Of a stretch of DNA of 12,613 bases, positions 1-7,894 are shown one piece after another. The stretch spans positions 13,027 to 25,639 of the forward strand of contig DIHK01000012.1 of the NCBI GenBank assembly GCA_002420115.1, written 5' to 3'. The first letter of the stretch is position 1; each line of letters opens with the position of its first letter. Made by a program: the position numbers and the translations under genes. The stretch is from Nitrospira sp. UBA5698. Lineage in GTDB: Bacteria; Nitrospirota; Nitrospiria; Nitrospirales; Nitrospiraceae. The notes under the pieces are model-generated. The model was not told where the DNA came from and searched no databases. It worked only from the letters and a program-made list of their open reading frames with translations.

Positions 1-600
1 TCAACCGCTGAACGCAAGGTGTTGGGGACAAAGTTTCTGGGAACCGTCGGAATTATTTTAGTGGCGACCGCCACCCGCGACGACATTCCCCCCGCAGCCG
101 ACGACATCAAGGAACTGTTGCGGACGAGACATCGTCTGCACCCATCAGAAGAAGATGACTTCACGATCCGGACCATGGAGGACATCGCGAGAACCATTGC
201 GGGAACGAGCAAAACGATGATGCTCATGTTGATGAGCATTGCGTCGATTTCACTGATCGTCGGCGGAATCGGTATCATGAACATCCTCCTGGTTTCCGTC
301 ACGGAACGGACGCGGGAAATCGGCTTGCGGATGGCGGTGGGCGCAAAGCGCGCACACATCCTGCTGCAATTCCTCATGGAAGCTCTCATCATGACTGCGA
401 TCGGAGGAATGCTCGGTGTTGGGACAGGAATCGGGATCGCTCGGCTGCTCACCACCGTGATTGGATGGCCGACCATCATCAACACCCAAGCAGTGCTCGC
501 CGCGTTTCTCTTCTCGCTCGTCGTTGGACTCTTTTTCGGCCTCTACCCGGCAAACAAGGCCTCGAGGCTGAATCCTATTGAAGCGTTGAGATATGAGTGA
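1..600 (+). CDS. MacB-like ABC transporter permease, C-terminal part (partial at left edge)
   Basis: The frame is open to base 1, so this is the 3' end of a longer gene; the GTG at 19 is internal. The visible ~199 residues start with the end of the periplasmic domain (GTKFLGTV, then DDIPPAADDIKELL and a RTRHR motif typical of MacB) and continue into the FtsX-type membrane domain. That domain has a first helix near SIASISLIVGGIGIMNILL, then the cytoplasmic loop VTERTREIGLRMAVGA, which contacts the ATPase subunit in this family, then two more helices and the terminal signature GLYPANKASRLNPIEALRYE. MacB permeases couple cytoplasmic ATP hydrolysis to export through a periplasmic adaptor and an outer-membrane channel. 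The ATPase and adaptor genes should lie to the left, outside the window. The substrate cannot be read from this fragment. The gene ends 28 bp from the convergent gene at 629, with no clear terminator between them. Confidence 0.93.
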   Translation, partial: STAERKVLGTKFLGTVGIILVATATRDDIPPAADDIKELLRTRHRLHPSEEDDFTIRTMEDIARTIAGTSKTMMLMLMSIASISLIVGGIGIMNILLVSVTERTREIGLRMAVGAKRAHILLQFLMEALIMTAIGGMLGVGTGIGIARLLTTVIGWPTIINTQAVLAAFLFSLVVGLFFGLYPANKASRLNPIEALRYE

Positions 601-628
601 GAGTGCCGAACGATCGATATGGGCAGCG

Positions 629-2797
629 CTAAACGATGAGGATGACCTCTACCTCGCCGGTTCGGCGGGCTACTCTCAACGCCACTTCGTTCTCATGGCG
701 ATCGAGCACGAGATCAAGACGTGCGGTTCCGATTGAGAGGTTCCGAAGTTCGACCCGTTCGAGAAACGGCGGAAGAACAGGACTTACAAACTGCACGAGT
801 CCTCGAGTCCCATCAATCTGCAATCCAAGGCAAGCTTGCAAGGCTTGAAAACCGGCACCGGCTGCCCAAGCTTGCGGAGCGCAGGCCACCGGATAGCGTG
901 TAGGACTTTCACCCGGACGACGAGGGAAGCCACAAAAGAGTTCCGGCATTCGATGGAGATCAAGAAAGAGGCTGGCATCGAAGAGTCCGGTGAGGATCTT
1001 CATCGCCCCTTCCCTATACCCGTAGGACGCCATCCCTGCTGCAATCAGCGCGTTGTCGTGCGGCCACACCGACCCGTTATGGTAGGACATCGGGTTGTAC
1101 CGCGTCTCTGAGGTCGCCAGCGTTCGAATCCCCCACCCGCTGAACATCTCATCGGTCAAAAGCGTGCGCGCTGTGCGCAACGCGCGTTTCCTCCCGGCAA
1201 TCCCACCATAGAGACAGTGACCGGCATTGGACGATCGCACGAGACAGGGTCGCCCCCGCCCATCCAAAGCCAAGGCATAGGAACCAAGCTTCTCGCACCA
1301 GAATGCCCGCTCAAAGCGCTCTTGAAGTGCGGCGGCTTCCTTCAGCAAGCGCTCAGCCTGATCAAGTTCCCCGAAGACTCGAGCCAGACCTGCCGCCGCT
1401 TGCTTGGCCCGATAGACATAGGCCTGCACCTCGCACAATGCGATCGGGCCTTCTGCAGCTGTTCCATCGGCGTGGAAGACCGCGTCATGGGAGTCCTTCC
1501 ACCCTTGATGCACAAGGCCGTTCACCGACTGCCTTGCGTAGGTGGTGAACCCTATGCCGCCGGGATCACCGTCTTGATCGATCCACCGAAGCGCAAGCTG
1601 AATATGGGGCCACAGCTTCTCCAGGAACGTGCGATCGCCAGTTCGCTCGTAGTAGGCACCGGCCAGCACGATAAACAGCGGTGTCGCATCCACACTCCCG
1701 TAGTATTTCCCGAATGGGATCTCGCCCAGTGTTGCCATCTCCCCTTGGCGAGTCTCATGCAAAATCTTTCCAACTTGCGCATCCCGCTCCGGCCGAACCT
1801 CCGTCGCCTGGGTAGAAGCCAGAAACCCCAGCACGCCACGAGCAAGCAATGGGTTCATCCATAACATCTGAAGCGCCGTAATGATCCCGTCCCTCCCGAA
1901 TGGGACACTGAACCAAGGAACTCCTGCATAGGGATAGAGCCCTTCCGGCGTCTCCGAGATGAGCATGTGAAGGTCCGCAAGAGACCGGTTCAGCCAGTGA
2001 TTGAATTGTTCATTTGCCGTATAGACATGGGCATTGTGGGATATGGCATCCCGGAGAGCACGATTGGCGTGATGGTACGCACGCTCGTAGGTGAGTCCTT
2101 TTCGGTTCTGTGGCCTCCCGATTTCACAGGAGATGGCAATCTCCCAGGTCAGGTCTGCATGTGGACGAAGGGACGATTCGATGATGAAGCCGTTTGATGT
2201 CACTCGCTTCGGGGTTGGAGTGCACTGAATGGAGGTTCGACGGACGATCCCATCAAGTCCCTTGTACCCAAACACGAGTCCGTTCTTTGAGCGAGCCGTC
2301 TTGAGTCGTACTCCACGCCGCTCCCGTGTTCGGCCCCTCGCTTCAAAAAGATCGGCGAAGTCTGCATCCAATGCGATCGTAATTGAAAGCGGAATACTCT
2401 GACTTCCATAATTCTGAACACGGAAACGTTCGTACCACGTCCCTTGCCAGAGAAACCGTGTGCGGCACAGATGGACGGTGCCACGTTGGACGACCTTCTG
2501 CCCATCACGCATCAAATCCGGATTAGTAAGATCAACCGTGAAGAGGGCATTGTCCTCCTTCACGGTGGCGCTGAGAAGCATCGGACGCTGACCTTGCACC
2601 AACAGTTCGGACTGCGAGAGGAACCGTGTCCCTTCATGATACAGACCCTGTGGACCGGGAAGCACCTGGTGCATATCACCGTATCGATCAAATACGGCAA
2701 ACGTCTCTCCATGTTTCAGGACCTCGGTTCGGCCATCGGCCAGAGACGATGACGCAAGGATATAGTATTGTTCGTTCCATCGGATGATATCGTTCAT
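629..2797 (-). CDS. Amylo-alpha-1,6-glucosidase / glycogen debranching-type enzyme
   Basis: A 722-residue cytoplasmic protein (no signal peptide or membrane helix) with the two-part architecture of bacterial debranching-type enzymes. The N-terminal beta-rich domain (about 25-230) carries the family hallmark GLYHEGTRFLS at 51-61. The C-terminal (alpha/alpha)6 glucosidase-like domain (about 260-715) shows WFSVPFGRDGIITALQ at 295-310, GEIPFGKYYGSVDATPLF at 358-375, QGWKDSHDAV at 431-440, YNPMSYHNGSVWPHDNALI at 567-585 and a PELFCGFPR segment near 618-626. Acidic residues in these motifs (D303, D370, D435) are plausible catalytic or sugar-binding residues, but I cannot assign them. The expected role is hydrolysis of alpha-1,6 branches or related alpha-glucans; this subfamily is poorly characterised, so the substrate is inferred. 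The start is set by an ATGA overlap (2794-2797) with the upstream MFS gene, implying translational coupling, and AAGGG lies about 8 nt upstream. Confidence 0.9.
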   Translation of the reverse strand: MNDIIRWNEQYYILASSSLADGRTEVLKHGETFAVFDRYGDMHQVLPGPQGLYHEGTRFLSQSELLVQGQRPMLLSATVKEDNALFTVDLTNPDLMRDGQKVVQRGTVHLCRTRFLWQGTWYERFRVQNYGSQSIPLSITIALDADFADLFEARGRTRERRGVRLKTARSKNGLVFGYKGLDGIVRRTSIQCTPTPKRVTSNGFIIESSLRPHADLTWEIAISCEIGRPQNRKGLTYERAYHHANRALRDAISHNAHVYTANEQFNHWLNRSLADLHMLISETPEGLYPYAGVPWFSVPFGRDGIITALQMLWMNPLLARGVLGFLASTQATEVRPERDAQVGKILHETRQGEMATLGEIPFGKYYGSVDATPLFIVLAGAYYERTGDRTFLEKLWPHIQLALRWIDQDGDPGGIGFTTYARQSVNGLVHQGWKDSHDAVFHADGTAAEGPIALCEVQAYVYRAKQAAAGLARVFGELDQAERLLKEAAALQERFERAFWCEKLGSYALALDGRGRPCLVRSSNAGHCLYGGIAGRKRALRTARTLLTDEMFSGWGIRTLATSETRYNPMSYHNGSVWPHDNALIAAGMASYGYREGAMKILTGLFDASLFLDLHRMPELFCGFPRRPGESPTRYPVACAPQAWAAGAGFQALQACLGLQIDGTRGLVQFVSPVLPPFLERVELRNLSIGTARLDLVLDRHENEVALRVARRTGEVEVILIV

Positions 2798-4098
2798 GAA
2801 CGGTTCCCTTCATACTCGGCACTTGCTCGGCTCATCCGTGTGGCAACCAACGCCGTGACCATTAAGACAAGCCCGATCCCGAGAACGCCGGTTTCGGGAC
2901 CATGCTGTTCCGTGATCCACCCAAACGCCGAGATCCCACCGATGGCGGCGGTCATGGCACCTGTCCCGTAGAGTCCTAAGACCCGTCCGATCATATGGCT
3001 CGGCGCCAGTTCCTGAATGATCCCCCAGGCGATCGGTGTAAATACTCCCATCCCACACCCAATCAATCCCATAAAAACTCCGGCAACATACGGATCAATC
3101 GTCCAGGTCAAGCCGCTCAGGGCAAGACCACTCAACACACTCGCGGCCATGATCAGTCGCATACGATCCTTGACCATCCAATCGGTCACCCATAAGAGCG
3201 CGATCGATGTCACAAGCAATCCTATACCCAGGGTGGACCATAAGTAGCCGACCTCGACCGGTCCCAGCCCAAGCATCTTTCTGGCAAAGACCGGGAACAG
3301 TGCGGTCAGCGCGCTGGTGCCGAACGTATACAGGGCAGCGGTACCGGTCAAGAGCAACAACGCCGGTTTGGTGACTACACCATAACGAAATCCTTCGACC
3401 AGATCTTGGAGCAGCGTCGATCGCGCCTCGGGCGAGGGACTCGTCGCCGCCGTGTTTTTGAAACGGACAAAGGCGAGACATGCCGCTGAAATCAAGTAGG
3501 TGACGGCGTTGATACAGAGCACCTCTTGCGATCCGTACGCAGCGATACCGATGCCGCTGATCGCGGGGCCGAAGATAATCCCCAAGCTCGTGGTGCCCTG
3601 CAAAAGCGCGTTGGCAGCCGTGAACTGTGTTTTGGGGACGAAGGCCGGTACGGCGGCCGTGAGGGCAGGGCCAAAGACCGCCGTGGACACTGCATGGAGA
3701 AACACCAGCACATACAACACCGAGACCGTAAAGGATTCCACGGAAATGAGGCAGGGTATCAACCCGATTAACAGCGCACGGAGAATATCGCTCGTGATCA
3801 GCAGAACTTTCTTCGGGAGCCGGTCGACGTATACACCGATGATGGGTCCAAGAACGATCGGAGGAATTGTCTGTAAGAGCCCAATGATGGACGTCTTGAG
3901 CGGTGATCCAGTGACGGCATAGACAAACCACAGGAGAGCCAGGCGGCAGACTCCGTCACCGATCTGTGAAATGAGCTGTCCCCACCAGACCAGTCCGAAG
4001 TCCCAAGTCAGAAGGAGGGGACGATTGTCGACCGAGAGTTGACGGGCATGCGCCATTCCAGAAGGAGCGTCTGCCAGGGGGCCTGAGGAACCCTGCAT
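2794..4098 (-). CDS. MFS transporter, MFS_3 / EntS-like exporter (paralogue 1)
   Basis: A 434-residue, strongly hydrophobic protein with the pattern of a 12-helix major facilitator. After a polar N-terminal tail (about 1-30) comes QLISQIGDGVCRLALLWFVY, then the family's motif A loop between helices 2 and 3, GVYVDRLPKK (88-97). VFGPALTAAVP follows in the N-terminal half, with a similarly Gly-rich C-terminal half. This resembles the EntS/MFS_3 group of drug or siderophore exporters; the substrate is unknown. It is clearly paralogous to the MFS gene at 5506-6825, sharing ISQIGD, LLWFVY, GLLQT-PP and GPxIGVYxDR. Its ATG shares one base with the stop of the BON gene (TGATG at 4096-4100), and its own stop overlaps the debranching gene, so the three genes are probably translated as a coupled set. 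A start at residue 15 is possible, but the coupled ATG with GAGGG upstream fits better. Confidence 0.9.
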   Translation of the reverse strand: MQGSSGPLADAPSGMAHARQLSVDNRPLLLTWDFGLVWWGQLISQIGDGVCRLALLWFVYAVTGSPLKTSIIGLLQTIPPIVLGPIIGVYVDRLPKKVLLITSDILRALLIGLIPCLISVESFTVSVLYVLVFLHAVSTAVFGPALTAAVPAFVPKTQFTAANALLQGTTSLGIIFGPAISGIGIAAYGSQEVLCINAVTYLISAACLAFVRFKNTAATSPSPEARSTLLQDLVEGFRYGVVTKPALLLLTGTAALYTFGTSALTALFPVFARKMLGLGPVEVGYLWSTLGIGLLVTSIALLWVTDWMVKDRMRLIMAASVLSGLALSGLTWTIDPYVAGVFMGLIGCGMGVFTPIAWGIIQELAPSHMIGRVLGLYGTGAMTAAIGGISAFGWITEQHGPETGVLGIGLVLMVTALVATRMSRASAEYEGNRS

Positions 4099-5306
4099 CA
4101 GCTCTCACCCTCTAGACGAATTTTTTCTGTATTGACGGCCCGAACGCCAGGCACCTGCCGAGCTGCCTCAGCAGCTTCGAGAGCAATTACCTGAAAACGA
4201 ACCGTGCCATTGAGCTGGACGATGCCTTCTTCCGTCTTGATATCGAAGTTTGCCGATTTCAAGGTCGCACTTTTTGCGAAGCGTTCCTTAATGAGAAGCG
4301 TGAGGATTTCATCCTGCTTCTTGAGTAACGCTTTCGCCAGATCTTTCTCCACATTGAGCTTGTTGGTGACGGTTTTCACCCCACTGACCGCCTGCGCAAC
4401 TTCTGTCGCGGCAGCCTTCTCTTCTTCATTCGAGACTCGCCCGCTCAATGTGACCACCTGTTTGTCATCCTCAACCTCGATCTCATAGTGGAACAGCCGT
4501 AAATCTCCCATGAGCGCAAGTTTAACGCATAGGATCAGTGACCCCATCGGCTTCTTTGCAGCCGTTTCCTTTTCTTTGAGATCGATATCAGCAGGAGGTG
4601 GCAGGTCGGCCTTGAGTGCCGGTGCCGGTTGTCCATGCGATTTGGTCTCTGCTGACGGCTTGGGGGCAGCGCCATGACCCTCTGTCACCGCTGAAGAGGA
4701 AGGACGCGCAGGAATCTTTTCCAAGGTGCCTTCCTTGCGATCCGTCGCAGATTCAGCCTTGGTCGGTATGGTAGACGAAGACGCCGGCTTGGTCTCCGTT
4801 GGGGACTTGTGCGGCGTGGGTTGAGAGTCGGAAGAAGCTGGTGACGGCTGCTGTCGCACTGCCGGTTTTTCCGGCACAACCTCCTTGTGCTCGGCCGCCG
4901 CCTCACCCTTCACAGCAGGGACAGCTGGTGGTTGTGACGAGCTCGAGGCCGGTTTTTCAGACACGCCTTCCTTGCGATCCGTCGCAGATTCAGCCTTGGT
5001 CGGCATCGTAGGCGAAGATGCCGGCTTGGTCTCCGTTAGCGACTTGTGCGGCGTAGGTTGAGAGTCGGAAGAAGCTGGTGACGGCTGCTGCCGTACTGCC
5101 GGCTTTTCAGGCACAACCTCCTTGTGCTCGGACGCTGCCTCACCCTTCACGGCAGGGACAGCTGGTGGTTGTGACGAGCTTGAGGCCGGTTTTTCTTTTT
5201 CCGGCATGCCCTCCTTGTCATGCCCGTCGGATGCTTGCGAGTCTGTTCCTATCGGCCAGAACATGAGCAGACTGAGAACAATCACCCGTGGAAATTTCAT
5301 GGCCAT
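4098..5306 (-). CDS. Secreted protein with Pro/Ser/Lys-rich repeat linker and two BON domains
   Basis: The open frame runs to 5396, but the first 30 codons look untranslated. The start used is ATG 5304-5306, giving 402 residues that begin MAMKFPRVIVLSLLMFWPIG, a good signal peptide with probable cleavage after DSQA. GGAGG lies 9 nt upstream; a GTG one codon earlier is an alternative. After cleavage comes a low-complexity, probably disordered linker (about 30-250) rich in Pro, Ser, Lys, Glu and Ala, containing two near-identical 79-residue units. Two BON domains follow (about 255-320 and 331-400), each with the beta-turn pattern VVTLSGRV or IVQLNGTV and a terminal GVKTVTNKL or GVRAVNTEK. BON domains bind membranes or other envelope components in proteins such as OsmY, so a periplasmic envelope or stress role is likely. 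It sits between two paralogous MFS genes and is coupled to MFS 1 by TGATG. A weak possible -10 (TATATT, minus strand, 5342-5347) lies upstream without a clear -35. Confidence 0.85.
   Translation of the reverse strand: MAMKFPRVIVLSLLMFWPIGTDSQASDGHDKEGMPEKEKPASSSSQPPAVPAVKGEAASEHKEVVPEKPAVRQQPSPASSDSQPTPHKSLTETKPASSPTMPTKAESATDRKEGVSEKPASSSSQPPAVPAVKGEAAAEHKEVVPEKPAVRQQPSPASSDSQPTPHKSPTETKPASSSTIPTKAESATDRKEGTLEKIPARPSSSAVTEGHGAAPKPSAETKSHGQPAPALKADLPPPADIDLKEKETAAKKPMGSLILCVKLALMGDLRLFHYEIEVEDDKQVVTLSGRVSNEEEKAAATEVAQAVSGVKTVTNKLNVEKDLAKALLKKQDEILTLLIKERFAKSATLKSANFDIKTEEGIVQLNGTVRFQVIALEAAEAARQVPGVRAVNTEKIRLEGES
4728..5195 (-). repeat. Tandem duplication of a 237-bp unit inside the BON-protein gene
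   Basis: Two adjacent copies (about 4728-4964 and 4965-5195) repeat with a period of exactly 237 bp. Matching landmarks include CACAACCTCC at 4875 and 5112, and ACAGCTGGTGG at 4921 and 5158. The unit encodes 79 residues of linker and keeps the frame. The copies differ at only a few positions by eye (for example AASEHKE versus AAAEHKE, SLTETK versus SPTETK), so the duplication appears recent or is kept homogeneous. The N-terminal copy stops matching near 5195, where the signal-peptide-proximal sequence begins. Confidence 0.93.
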
Positions 5307-5411
5307 CACGCAAGCCCTCCCCTTGGGACCTAATCCCCGTGAATATATCTGTGGAGTGTCGCGAGGCATTGTAACCCGCTCTCGATCTACTGTCATCTGC
5401 GCGAAGCTCAG

Positions 5412-5439
5412 AGCCCCCCCTGATTCTCAGGGGGGGGCT
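5412..5439 (-). terminator. GC-rich hairpin between MFS 2 and the BON gene (possible terminator or processing site)
   Basis: On the plus strand, AGCCCCCCCTGA (5412-5423), loop TTC, and TCA plus eight G and CT (5427-5439) form a stem of about 12 bp with one bulged G. It lies about 66 bp after the MFS 2 stop and about 105 bp before the BON start, all on the minus strand. No U-run follows on either strand, so it is not a textbook intrinsic terminator. It could be a weak terminator, a 3'-end stabiliser or a site that separates expression of the two gene groups. Confidence 0.45.
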
Positions 5440-5505
5440 TCCGGCATGTCAGACCTCAACCTTGGCGAGTATCTGCAACGGTGTGACGAATGGTGCAGCA
5501 GTCTG

Positions 5506-6825
5506 TTACGCAGCAAAGGAGCCGCGCGAAGGAACAACCAGGGTCTGTGCGTGCGACTTGTAGAAGCTGAACAACCACGCGCTCGCAGCAGTCATGAGGA
5601 GAATAAGGCTAATACCTCCAAGGCACGTCGCCGGACCAATCGTATCAGCTGCCCATCCAAAACCAGCCATTCCGGCCATCGATGCGGCCATACCCCCCGT
5701 TGCGAAGCTCGTAAAGACTCGACCGAGGAGATGCGTCGGCGTCAACTCCTGGAGCATGGTCCACACCAGCGGGGTAAACATGGCCGTGCTGCCTCCGATC
5801 ACGGCGATCAGCGCCCCTGCAGCAACTGGAGCATCGAGGAATCCGAGCGCCGCTACGGCAAGCCCACCGATCGCCAACGCGCCGGACATAAACCGCAAAC
5901 GCCACGAGACATCTCCCTGCGTCACCGACGTCAGACTGAGAGACGCCAGCAACATTCCCACGCCGAGAGCCGACCACAACCAACCAAGTTGGACCGGCCC
6001 CACACCCAGAACCTCCTTGGCAAACACCGGCAGTAGAAAAATGAAAGCACTGATCCCGACGCTATACAGCGTGGCCGTCAACATCAGCATCAAGACCGTC
6101 TTTTGCTCGACAAATACGAAGCGGAAGCCGGCCAGTAAGTCACTGGTAATACCACCCGTCAACCCATTGCCGGTTACGCGGCTACGATCAAGTGTTTCGT
6201 TCATCCGAATGGGAAACAAACAGAGCGCAGAAATAAAGAACGTGGCGGCATCAGCATACAGCACGTTTTGCGCCCCAATCAGAGCAATCCCCAACCCGCT
6301 CACGGCTGGACCAACAAGCAGGCCTACATTCGTCGTGGTTTGCAGAAGTGCATTGGCCGCCACCAATCGCTCCTTCGCCACGATCAGCGGAACCGCAGAA
6401 GTCAATGCCGGCCCGAAGACCGTTGAAAAGATCGCTGTGGCAAAGACCAATATATAGAGCCGATCAAGCGTCAAGGCCTCCATTGCGTAGAGCAATGGGA
6501 TCAGGAGCACCATCAAGGTCCGAAGGAGATCCACCCCGATCATCACCGGTTTTTTCCGTACGCGATCTAAATACACGCCGATCAGCGGCCCAAACAGCAA
6601 GGGAGGCAGCGTCTGCAGCAGCCCAACCACCGTCATCTTGAGTGCCGATCCGGTCATCTCATAGACAAACCAGAGCAATGCCACCTTATTGAGACTATCG
6701 CCGATTTGAGAGATCGTCTGACCGGCGAACAGAAATCCGAAATTTCTCGTTTTGACTAACTCCCACCCATGGCCACGGCGAGCAGGAGAGTGAGCCTCTT
6801 GTGAGTCAATAACTGCATCAGACAT
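5506..6825 (-). CDS. MFS transporter, MFS_3 / EntS-like exporter (paralogue 2)
   Basis: The open frame extends to 6951, but the start chosen is ATG 6823-6825 (439 residues, MSDAVIDSQEAH...). It has GGAGG about 8 nt upstream, and the longer version would add a charged tail lying entirely over the glycosyltransferase gene. After a polar N-terminus (1-28) come FAGQTISQIGDSLNKVALLW and motif A, GVYLDRVRKK (83-92), then alternating hydrophobic helices consistent with 12 membrane segments. VFGPALTSAVPLIVAKERL matches the same position in MFS 1. Substrate unknown; an export role fits the family. The gene overlaps the glycosyltransferase stop by 8 bp (6818-6825), so translation of the two is probably coupled. 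The C-terminus FYKSHAQTLVVPSRGSFAA differs from that of MFS 1. Confidence 0.9.
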   Translation of the reverse strand: MSDAVIDSQEAHSPARRGHGWELVKTRNFGFLFAGQTISQIGDSLNKVALLWFVYEMTGSALKMTVVGLLQTLPPLLFGPLIGVYLDRVRKKPVMIGVDLLRTLMVLLIPLLYAMEALTLDRLYILVFATAIFSTVFGPALTSAVPLIVAKERLVAANALLQTTTNVGLLVGPAVSGLGIALIGAQNVLYADAATFFISALCLFPIRMNETLDRSRVTGNGLTGGITSDLLAGFRFVFVEQKTVLMLMLTATLYSVGISAFIFLLPVFAKEVLGVGPVQLGWLWSALGVGMLLASLSLTSVTQGDVSWRLRFMSGALAIGGLAVAALGFLDAPVAAGALIAVIGGSTAMFTPLVWTMLQELTPTHLLGRVFTSFATGGMAASMAGMAGFGWAADTIGPATCLGGISLILLMTAASAWLFSFYKSHAQTLVVPSRGSFAA

Positions 6826-7894
6826 GTCGGCCCCCTCCGTTCGCTTTATGCGCGGCAACTTGCACGGCCACACCTTCAAGAATTCGTTCGTACAACGCGA
6901 CATAGTCACGCGCCATCCGGTCGGCAGTAAACCTTTCGTCGAACGCCGCACGACAACGTCGGCGCTCTAGCAAGGGTACCTGTCCCACCGCCTCGATCAT
7001 CTCATCCACGGTTTCACACACGAAGCCGGTTGTCCCATGATCGATGATTTCTGGAATGGATCCCCGTCGATACGCCAACACCGGCGTTCCGCAGGCAAGC
7101 GCTTCGATCAGCACCAGACCGAAGGGTTCCGGCCAATCATAAGGACAGACCAACGCCATGGCGTTTCCAACAAAATCGTTCTTTTCAGCATCGGATATCT
7201 CTCCGACAAACTCGATCAGCGGGTGATTGAGCAACGGTTCGACGGCGGCCTCATAATACACACGATCCGCAGGGTCGACTTTGGCTGCCATTTTCAATGG
7301 AATACCGGCCCGCTTCGCGATTTCAATCGCCTGATCCGGGCGCTTTTCAGGGGAAATCCGGCCAAGAAATGCCAGATACCCCTCACTCTTCGGATGGAAG
7401 CTGTAAAGATTGCGCGGCAGTCCATGGTGGATGGTCCCGGCCCAGTTGGCCCAAGGGAGCGGTCGGCGCTGGGAGGCTGAAATGGAGACCAGAGGCATTT
7501 CAATGAACTCGCGAAAGACCGGCTCCAGCTCCGGGAGATCTAGACGACCATGCAAAGTGGTCACCATGGGAACCGCATTTCGACGTGCCACCGGAAACCC
7601 AAGAAAATCGAGATGGGAGTGTACGATGTCGAAGTTTCCGCTCACGCCAAGTGCTCGCTCCTGCTGCATAATCAGCGGAGCATCTCGATTGAAAATACCG
7701 GTGTTCAACCGAAGCGCCTGCGGGCAAATGGCCTCCAGCTTGGCAGTTGTTTCTGAATCGCCGCTCGCAAACAGTGTCACATCATGCCCCATTGCGACCA
7801 ACTCTTCCGTAATGTACGACACAATTCGCTCCGTCCCACCATACAGTTTGGGCGGAACGCTTTCCCACAGCGGTGACACCTGCGCGATTCTCAT
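6818..7894 (-). CDS. Glycosyltransferase family 4 (GT-B fold)
   Basis: A 358-residue cytoplasmic or membrane-associated protein with a complete GT4 layout. The N-terminal Rossmann domain begins MRIAQVSPLWESVPPKLYGG (1-20), with the Gly-rich GGTER loop for nucleotide-sugar and acceptor binding, then HDVTLFASGDSET (37-49) and DIVHSHLDFLGFP (89-101). The C-terminal Rossmann domain begins near YLAFLGRISPEKRP (173-186) and holds the E-x7-E signature E256-PFGLVLI-E264, followed by ALACGTPVLAYRRGSIPEII, typical of retaining GT4 enzymes. The reaction is transfer of a sugar from a nucleotide donor; donor and acceptor cannot be read. The start is supported by AAAGGA 6 nt upstream of ATG 7892-7894. It is the first gene of the leftward cluster, and its pairing with a debranching-type enzyme suggests glucan, trehalose or stress-polysaccharide metabolism (inference). 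No signal peptide or membrane helix is visible. Confidence 0.92.
   Translation of the reverse strand: MRIAQVSPLWESVPPKLYGGTERIVSYITEELVAMGHDVTLFASGDSETTAKLEAICPQALRLNTGIFNRDAPLIMQQERALGVSGNFDIVHSHLDFLGFPVARRNAVPMVTTLHGRLDLPELEPVFREFIEMPLVSISASQRRPLPWANWAGTIHHGLPRNLYSFHPKSEGYLAFLGRISPEKRPDQAIEIAKRAGIPLKMAAKVDPADRVYYEAAVEPLLNHPLIEFVGEISDAEKNDFVGNAMALVCPYDWPEPFGLVLIEALACGTPVLAYRRGSIPEIIDHGTTGFVCETVDEMIEAVGQVPLLERRRCRAAFDERFTADRMARDYVALYERILEGVAVQVAAHKANGGGRHV

Noticed and set aside
1217..1864. Plus-strand open frame of 215 codons
   Set aside because: It lies wholly inside the debranching-type gene on the opposite strand, has no family motif and no ribosome binding site; it is a shadow frame.
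3095..3931. Minus-strand frame of 278 codons within MFS 1
   Set aside because: It is the alternate frame of MFS 1 with Cys/His/Arg-rich composition and no hydrophobic helices.
5307..5396. Longer N-terminus of the BON protein up to 5396
   Set aside because: It would bury the clear signal peptide 30 residues inside the protein; a ribosome binding site sits just before the internal start.
5122..6036. Plus-strand open frame of 304 codons
   Set aside because: It spans the BON gene start and the MFS 2 C-terminus antisense, with Arg/His/Ser-rich composition typical of a shadow of real genes.
5594..6457. Plus-strand open frame of 287 codons
   Set aside because: Antisense to the well-supported MFS 2 gene, with no recognisable domain.
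6826..6951. Longer N-terminus of MFS 2 up to 6951
   Set aside because: It overlaps the glycosyltransferase coding region and adds a non-conserved charged tail, while ATG 6825 has a good ribosome binding site.
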